64,000 nucleotides of DNA from Streptomyces sp. SUK 48 (GTDB lineage: Bacteria; Actinomycetota; Actinomycetes; Streptomycetales; Streptomycetaceae), in contig NZ_CP045740.1 in the NCBI RefSeq assembly GCF_009650765.1, forward strand, positions 1,178,001 through 1,242,000, given 5' to 3'. Below the pieces are notes generated by a model. It was not told where the DNA came from and searched no databases. It saw nothing but the letters and a program-made list of their open reading frames with translations. Below, piece by piece: positions 58,944 through 64,000 of the stretch; the first letter of the stretch is position 1, and each line of letters begins with the position of its first letter. The translations under genes and the position numbers were made by a program.

Positions 58944-59987
58944 ATGCGCATTCTCGTCACCGGTGCCACCGGTGTGATCGGCACCGAGACCGTCGACACC
59001 CTGCGCGCGGCCGACACGCCGCCGCACGTCCTGGTGCGTACGGCACGACGCGCGACGGACGCGGGCATCGTGCCCTGGGCTCTCGGCGCGGCTCCGGTGC
59101 CGGCGCGGCTCGACGGCCCCTGGGACGTCATCGTGCACACCGCGGCCTCCACCCGCTGGACGATGACCCGTACGGAGGCGCTGGCCGCCAACGTGGAACC
59201 GCTGCGCGCGGTCCTCGCCCTCGCCGGCCGGGACACCCATCTGGTGCATGTGTCCACGGCGTACGTCGCCGGGGAACGCGCGGCGGCCGGCACCGGGTTC
59301 GACGGCTACCGCAACGGCTACGAGTGGTCCAAGGCGGTGTGCGAGGAGGTGGTGCGCGAGGAGCACCCCGGCCCCCTGACGATCGTCCGACCCCCGCTGG
59401 TCGTCGGCAGGCGGCGCGACGGCCGGATCGCCCGCTTCTCCGGCCCGTACACCCTGCTGCACGCCCTGGTGTCGGGGCTCGCGGCGGTCGTCGTCGGCGA
59501 CCCGGACGGCTTCGCGGAGATCAGCCCGGTGGACGAGGTCGCCCGCACGATCGCGGACGCGGCACTCGGTGATCCGCCCCCCGCCGCCCGCACCGAGATC
59601 GTGGCCGCCGGTCCCGAGAGCCTGCGCCTCGCCTCCCTCATCGACGTGACGTGTACGGCACTGAACACCTTCCGCGCCACGCACGGCGCCCCGCCGATCG
59701 CCCGCCCCCCGATCGTCCCCCCGGACACCTGGACCCGCTTCTTCCTCCCCCTCGCCGACCGCTACCTCTCCCCCTTCCAGAGCGAGGCGGTCAAACTCCT
59801 GGCCATGTTCCAGAGCTACACCAGCATGGCCACCCCCTTCACCCCGACGCACCCCGTACGGGACCCGGCCCAGGCGATGACGACGGCCGTCCACCACTGG
59901 GCCGCGCGCAAACCCCGGTTGGCACTGGCGGAGCCGCGGCCGTGGACGCTGCTGACGGATAACCCGTCGCCGCAGCAGAGCCCTTAG
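58944..59987 (+). CDS. SDR/thioester-reductase-like dehydrogenase
   Basis: A 347-aa extended SDR: ILVTGATGVIGTETVDTLR and YRNGYEWSKAVCEEV, in which Tyr/Lys are separated as in YxxSK-type reductases. The closest architecture is NAD-epimerase or male-sterility/thioester reductase. It would release the acyl chain as an aldehyde for the aminotransferase. CGGAGA precedes the ATG. The stop TAG coincides with the IS element boundary but would be TAG without it too. Confidence 0.78.
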   Translation: MRILVTGATGVIGTETVDTLRAADTPPHVLVRTARRATDAGIVPWALGAAPVPARLDGPWDVIVHTAASTRWTMTRTEALAANVEPLRAVLALAGRDTHLVHVSTAYVAGERAAAGTGFDGYRNGYEWSKAVCEEVVREEHPGPLTIVRPPLVVGRRRDGRIARFSGPYTLLHALVSGLAAVVVGDPDGFAEISPVDEVARTIADAALGDPPPAARTEIVAAGPESLRLASLIDVTCTALNTFRATHGAPPIARPPIVPPDTWTRFFLPLADRYLSPFQSEAVKLLAMFQSYTSMATPFTPTHPVRDPAQAMTTAVHHWAARKPRLALAEPRPWTLLTDNPSPQQSP

Positions 59988-60885
59988 GTGGTTTCGTTTG
60001 GATCAGCGGGTGGACCACAGGAAGATGCCGGCGATGTGGAGTCCGGCCAGGTAGATGGTCGCGGTCTTCTCGTAGCGGGTGGCGATGCCGCGCCACTGCT
60101 TGAGGCGGTTGATGCACCGTTCGACGGTGTTGCGCTGCTTGTAGGTCTCGCGGTCGAAGGCCGGTGGTCTGCCGCCCCGGCTGCCTCGGCGCAGGCGGTG
60201 GCCGCGTTGGTCCGCCGGCACGGGGATCACCGCACGGATGCCGCGCCTGCGCAGGTGCTCACGGATCGCCCTGGACGAATACGCTTTGTCCGCCAGGACC
60301 ACATCCGGCCTGGTGCGCGGCCGGCCACGCCGTCGGGGAACACGCACGCGGGCCATGACATCGGTGAAGGCCGGTGCATCGCCTGCCTGTCCGGCGGTGA
60401 GGACGAACGCCAGAGGCCGGCAGCGGGCATCGGCCGCGAGGTGGATCTTCGTCGTCAGTCCGCCGCGGGACCGGCCGATGGCGTGGTCAGCCGGTTCGCC
60501 GGCCGGGGCCCCTTTTTGCGGGCTCCGGCCGCATGCTGGTGAGCCCGCACGATCGTGGAGTCCACGGACACAGCCCAGGCCAGATCCTCGTCGGCGTCGG
60601 CCTGGGCCATCAGCGCGGTGAAGACCCGCTCCCAGGTGCCGTCGACGGCCCACATCCGCAGCCGGTTGTAGACGCCACGCCAGTTGCCGTACTTCTCCGG
60701 CAGGTGCACCCACTGCGTTCCGGTCTGGAACTTGAACGCGATCGCGTCGATCACCTCCCGGTGATCCCGTCACCGGCCGCCCCGCTTCGGCGTCCGGTCA
60801 GGGAGCAACGGCTCGATCCGCGACCACTGCACATCAGTTAACGGCACGCCCAGACCAACGATCGACTGATCCAAACGAAACGGCC
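59987..60885. mobile_element. IS5-family insertion sequence, decayed
   Basis: An 899-bp element. Terminal inverted repeats GGtgGTTTCGTTTGGATCAG (59987-60006) and the reverse complement of GGccGTTTCGTTTGGATCAG (60866-60885) match at 18 of 20 positions. It is flanked by TA on both sides (59985-59986, 60886-60887), consistent with a 2-bp target duplication. It contains one transposase gene on the minus strand (60003-60847), disabled by a stop codon. Confidence 0.85.
60003..60847 (-). pseudogene. IS5-type transposase with nonsense codon and frame change
   Basis: The transposase starts at a GTG (60847) with VPLTDVQWSRIEPLLPD. A TGA at 60770-60772 replaces the expected Trp in the family's GGRWRDHR. 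The second part reads IDAIAFKFQTGTQWVHLPEK. At the AAAAAG stretch around 60512 (CGC AAA AAG) the frame changes by -1 to the C-terminal part (GGLTTKIHLAADARCRP...WRGIATRYEKTA), a site where programmed frameshifting is known in this group. The nonsense codon makes it probably inactive. Confidence 0.8.
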
Positions 60886-60907
60886 TAGGGGAGAAGAGCA
60901 CGAACTG

Positions 60908-61357
60908 GTGTGGATCGTCCGCCGGCAGTCCGAGGAGTTCGCGCGCACCGGGAACCCCGGGGACATGCTGGTGGGCAGCGGCCCCTACCTGGTCGACCGG
61001 GTCGACGGCTCGCTGCACTCGATCGGTGTCCTCTCCGCGAAGGGCGGGGAGTGGGAGGACGACGACTACCGCGCACGCGTCCGCGGGCTGCCCGTCCGCA
61101 CCGCGGTGGACGATCTGCACGACGAGATACGCGAGCTCGGCGCCGCGCGGAGCCGTATGCACGCCGTACGCGCCCTGCGGCGGAGACTGCCGGTCCTCTC
61201 CCCGGCCCAGGCCGTCGCCTACACCGACGCTTTGCTCGGGGGCGCTCCCCCGGCGCACCTCGTGGCGCTCGCCGCCGGACGGCTCACCGAGCCCATCTGC
61301 CCGGTCCTCGCCGTGCGGACCATCCGCCCGGGGCGCTCCCGGGCCCTGCCGGAGTGA
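60908..61357 (+). CDS. YrhB/Imm35-like protein, probably 5'-truncated
   Basis: A 149-aa reading from GTG 60908. The first part (VWIVRRQSEEF...DMLVGSGPYLVDRVDGSLH) matches the YrhB/immunity-35 fold, but the N-terminal strands that usually precede it are missing. The frame is open back to the IS boundary at 60887. Since removing the IS does not restore an N-terminus, the loss predates it or came with a deletion. The C-terminal ~75 residues are of unknown type. Confidence 0.6.
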   Translation: MWIVRRQSEEFARTGNPGDMLVGSGPYLVDRVDGSLHSIGVLSAKGGEWEDDDYRARVRGLPVRTAVDDLHDEIRELGAARSRMHAVRALRRRLPVLSPAQAVAYTDALLGGAPPAHLVALAAGRLTEPICPVLAVRTIRPGRSRALPE

Positions 61358-61425
61358 GGCTCAGGGGAAGGGCCGCGGACCGCATCCGCACGTGGCGGGG
61401 CCGGCCGCCCGGCTAGGGTTCGGGG

Positions 61426-61824
61426 GTGGCGACGTACAGCATCGGCCGGGCCGCGCGGCTGCTGAGGGTGAGTCCGGAGACCGTGCGCCGCTGGGCGGAC
61501 GCGGGGCGGCTGCCCATGGCGCGGGACGGCTCGGGCAACCGGATGATCGACGGCGTGGGGCTGGCGCTGTTCGCGCGGGAGCGGGCGGCCGGCGACGAGC
61601 GGGCCGCCGCGCCCGGGCCGCCGTCCTCCGTGCGCAACGCCTTCACCGGCATCGTCACGGCACTGACCGTCGACGACGTCGTGGCGCGGGTGGAGATCCA
61701 CTCCGGGCCGCACCATGTGGTCTCGCTGGTGACGCGCGAGGCGGTCGACGAACTGGGGCTGGCGGTCGGTGTCATGGTCACCGCGCGGATGAAGTCGACG
61801 GACGTGTATGTCGGCGGCTCGTAG
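61426..61824 (+). CDS. HTH-TOBE (ModE-like) regulator
   Basis: A 132-aa protein. An N-terminal MerR/excisionase-like HTH (YSIGRAARLLRVSPETVRRWADAGRLP) is followed by a TOBE domain (SVRNAFTGIVTALTVDDVVARVEI), the molybdate-binding unit. Together they resemble small molybdenum-responsive regulators. The GTG start is used. Its 3' end overlaps the PucR gene by 47 bp. Next to a xanthine-dehydrogenase-type gene (a molybdoenzyme), this makes sense. Confidence 0.85.
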   Translation: MATYSIGRAARLLRVSPETVRRWADAGRLPMARDGSGNRMIDGVGLALFARERAAGDERAAAPGPPSSVRNAFTGIVTALTVDDVVARVEIHSGPHHVVSLVTREAVDELGLAVGVMVTARMKSTDVYVGGS

Positions 61825-63343
61825 GGGCGGACGCGCCGGGAGGCGTGCGGCAGAGCAGGGCGGCCCATAGGTCGAGGCGGTCGACGAGGCGGGACAGGTC
61901 CCGGCGGGTGAGGTGCTCGACGCGCTGGATCCGGTAGTGGACGGTGTTGACGTGCAGATGCAGGGCCTCGGCCGTGCGGGCCCAGGACCCGTCGTGGGCG
62001 AGGAACGTCTCCAGGGTGTGCAGCAGCATCGCCGCCGAGCCGCTGCCCGCCTTGTCCAGGGGGCCCAGGACGGTGCTGCTGTAGGCCGCGCGGACCTCGG
62101 CCGGTATCCCGGTCAGCAGGGTGTCCACGCCGGCGAGGGCGGCCACGTCGGTCAGAGCGGAGGCGTCCGGCGCGGTGGTGCGGGCCGCGGCCAGGGCGTA
62201 CGACGCCTGGACGAGTGCCGCCGCGAGGTCCCGCGGGGTGCCGGCGGAGGCGCTGGTCCCGCCGTGCAGCGGGGTGTCCGGCGCGCAGGCCGCGAGGTGC
62301 GGCCACAGCTCGGTGACGGCGTCCTGTCCGTCGGCGGGGAGCACGGCGAAGGCGGTGCCCTCGGGGAGGCGCCCCACGGCGGCCGGTCCGCGGGCCGCGT
62401 GCGCGACCGCCTCGGCGAGGGCGCCCCGCGCGTGGCCGGCGTCGCCCGGGCCGGTGTCCGCGACGACCACGCGGCAGGCGCCGTCGGTGGTCAGCCCGCA
62501 GGAGCGCAGCGCCTCTTCCACGGTCGCGTGCTCGGCCGGACCCCGGGTGAGCAGCGCGCCGAGCGCGTCCGCGGCCCGGTGCCCGGCGGCCCGGCGGCGG
62601 GCATCCGCCTGCCGGCAGCGGTCCAGCGTCTCCGTGATCTCGTGCAGCAGGCTCGGTGGTACGGCGTCGGCGTCGGGCAGATGCAGGTACCAGCGTTCGT
62701 ACGGGGTGCGGGCGTCGGCGCCGACGGGCACGGTCGTCCCCGTGTCGCCCCCGGGCAGCGCGGCGGCCTCCCATACCGCGAGCGGGGTGGCGCCGGGTGT
62801 GGTCGCCACGGTCCGGCCCGCCGCCGTGACGAGGTGGGCGGTGCTGCCGGCCAGGGGCGCGAAGGCCGTGGCGAGCACCTCCCGCGGGTCGGCGTCCTGG
62901 GCGATCAGCCGGTCCAGCCGGGCCCGCAGATGCTCGGGCATGGCGTGGTGGCGGGACAACTCGCCCCACTGCCGCAGGTACACGGCCTCCGTGATCGTAC
63001 GGAACATGATCCGCGGGGGCACCGCCGCCACCGGCACGCCCTGGCTCGCGCACGCCTCGACCAGGGGGCCGGGCACCGCGCCGTGCATCTCCTCGCCCGC
63101 CAGCAGCAGTGCCACGTCCGCGTCCTTGAGCGCCCGCACGAACCGGGCCGCCGCCTCCCGTTCGTCCTCGGCGCGCCACCACACCAGCCCGCTGAGCACC
63201 ACCTCCCCCGGTCGCACGAAGCGGGCGGGGTCCTCCAGGTCGGTCACGGTCACCCCGCTGATCTCTCGCGCCAGCAGGGCGGGGGCCGCCCACAGCAGAC
63301 GCAGTCCGAGGGACTCGTCCCGCAGGAGGTGTTCGACGTGCAT
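61778..63343 (-). CDS. PucR-type transcriptional regulator
   Basis: A 521-aa protein with an N-terminal PucR sensor domain (SLGLRLLWAAPALLAREISG) and C-terminal helix-turn-helix (WARTAEALHLHVNTVHYRIQRVEHLTRRDL). The ATG at 63343 has AAGGAG. It is divergent to the xanthine-dehydrogenase subunit gene at 63555 and probably controls it in response to purines. Confidence 0.88.
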   Translation of the reverse strand: MHVEHLLRDESLGLRLLWAAPALLAREISGVTVTDLEDPARFVRPGEVVLSGLVWWRAEDEREAAARFVRALKDADVALLLAGEEMHGAVPGPLVEACASQGVPVAAVPPRIMFRTITEAVYLRQWGELSRHHAMPEHLRARLDRLIAQDADPREVLATAFAPLAGSTAHLVTAAGRTVATTPGATPLAVWEAAALPGGDTGTTVPVGADARTPYERWYLHLPDADAVPPSLLHEITETLDRCRQADARRRAAGHRAADALGALLTRGPAEHATVEEALRSCGLTTDGACRVVVADTGPGDAGHARGALAEAVAHAARGPAAVGRLPEGTAFAVLPADGQDAVTELWPHLAACAPDTPLHGGTSASAGTPRDLAAALVQASYALAAARTTAPDASALTDVAALAGVDTLLTGIPAEVRAAYSSTVLGPLDKAGSGSAAMLLHTLETFLAHDGSWARTAEALHLHVNTVHYRIQRVEHLTRRDLSRLVDRLDLWAALLCRTPPGASAPTSRRHTRPSTSSAR

Positions 63344-63554
63344 GAGGTACGGCTCCTTGTGCGTCCGCCGCACGGCGGGCCCGGCACGGGGGATCTCACA
63401 TTCACCAGGTGGATGCGGTTCGGGCCATCGTAAATGCCAAGGCAAAGCCGGGATACACCTCTTGGATGATCCACCAGGATCCGGTGCCGGGACGCCGGTG
63501 TTTCCGTACGGCGAACCAATCGTCCGGCGCCGCTCCGGGCTGTTCACTTCGGTC
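63344..63554. promoter_or_regulatory. Divergent promoter region, candidate PucR operator
   Basis: A 211-bp gap between regulator and xanthine-dehydrogenase gene. Inverted pieces GGTGGAT (63408-63414) and ATCCACC (63469-63475) and a 10-bp palindrome TGCCAAGGCA (63435-63444) sit centrally. Binding by PucR is inferred from position only. Confidence 0.4.
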
Positions 63555-64000
63555 ATGGACCTGAACACAGTGGTGGAGGTACGGGACGCCCGGCGCCCTG
63601 CGCCCTGGCGGCCGGGCGATGCCTGGCTGGGCGGCGGCACCTACCTGTTCTCCGAGCCGCAGCCGCGCCTGCGCCGCCTGGTGGACCTCGGCAGGACCGG
63701 GTGGACACCGGTGGAGCTCCGGCCGGACGGCTCCCTGGAGATCGCCGCCACCTGCACCATCGCCCGCCTGTCGCGCTTCGCGAAGGGACTCGGCACCGAA
63801 GCGGCGCCGCTGTTCGAGCAGTGCTGCCGGGCGTTCCTGGCCTCCTTCAAGATCTGGAACATGGCCACCGTGGGCGGCAATCTCTGCAACGCCCTCCCGG
63901 CGGGCCCGATGATCTCCCTCACCGCCGCCCTGGACGGGGAGTGCCTGCTGATCTCGCAGGACGGAGCACGGCGCCACAGGCGGGTCGCCGACTTCGTCAC
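63555..64000 (+). CDS. Xanthine dehydrogenase-type FAD-binding subunit, 3' partial
   Basis: The first ~148 residues of a CoxM/XdhB-like FAD-binding subunit: WLGGGTYLFSEPQPRLRRLVDL and the FAD motif TVGGNLCNALPAGPMISL. The gene runs off the right edge. It likely starts a xanthine-dehydrogenase operon in a purine-catabolic locus under the PucR and TOBE regulators. Confidence 0.88.
   Translation, partial: MDLNTVVEVRDARRPAPWRPGDAWLGGGTYLFSEPQPRLRRLVDLGRTGWTPVELRPDGSLEIAATCTIARLSRFAKGLGTEAAPLFEQCCRAFLASFKIWNMATVGGNLCNALPAGPMISLTAALDGECLLISQDGARRHRRVADFV

Overview
The window is actinobacterial chromosome, almost certainly Streptomyces: GC is very high throughout, codon third positions are nearly all G/C, many genes start with GTG and overlap the previous stop as GTGA or ATGA, and a few TTA (bldA-dependent) codons sit in regulatory or specialised-metabolism genes.

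Layout. (1) 1-583: the 3' end of a coiled-coil/receiver-domain response regulator. (2) 12384 to 790, all leftward: an unfamiliar operon with a fused acyl-AMP ligase/aldehyde dehydrogenase (split by one frameshift), a ThDP enzyme, a FabF-type ketosynthase, a condensation-domain protein, an alpha-oxoamine synthase, an acyl carrier protein, an SDR reductase and an MFS exporter. It looks like a small lipid or aminoketone pathway that I cannot match to a known product. (3) 12836-39558: a streptothricin-type gene cluster. Leftward genes are an HTH regulator with a TTA codon, a carbamoyltransferase, a PCP-condensation protein, a miniature adenylation-domain relic and an asymmetric pair of ABC exporter halves. 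Rightward genes are a lysine 2,3-aminomutase (beta-lysine), a capreomycidine-synthase-like PLP enzyme, an A-PCP NRPS, an arginine beta-hydroxylase-like oxygenase, a GNAT, a fused Gfo/Idh-epimerase, a PIG-L deacetylase, an ATP-grasp ligase and a GT2. These are followed by a stand-alone adenylation enzyme, an APH-type kinase and, leftward, a streptothricin acetyltransferase (self-resistance). Together they account for streptolidine, amino-sugar, carbamoyl and beta-lysine assembly.

(4) 39559-46015: a gene graveyard holding remnants of a TrmO-like gene, an IS5-type transposase, an anti-sigma ATPase, a Tn3 transposase, an SDR, a TetR and a tyrosine integrase. It ends at an intact tRNA-Pro(GGG), a typical integration site. 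The one large intact gene inside is a DUF4157 (HELTH) eCIS-effector-like protein. (5) 46101-51636: housekeeping or catabolic genes, including a membrane protein, a cupin, two Gfo/Idh oxidoreductases and an IolE-like isomerase. A shared 15-bp near-palindrome (CATGTCYGGACAAAG) stands upstream of the rightward oxidoreductase and of the leftward isomerase. (6) 51892-59987: a second small rightward biosynthetic operon with a P450, an acyl-CoA dehydrogenase, a FemAB/GNAT-like protein, an SRPBCC protein, a class III aminotransferase, an ACP, a ketosynthase and a reductase. It is capped by a decayed IS5-family element (59987-60885) with 20-bp imperfect terminal inverted repeats and TA flanks. (7) 60908-64000: a 5'-truncated YrhB/Imm35-like gene, an HTH-TOBE protein, a PucR-type regulator and the start of a xanthine-dehydrogenase FAD subunit, suggesting a purine-catabolism locus beyond the window.

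All functional statements rest on reading motifs and recalling families. No database search was possible.
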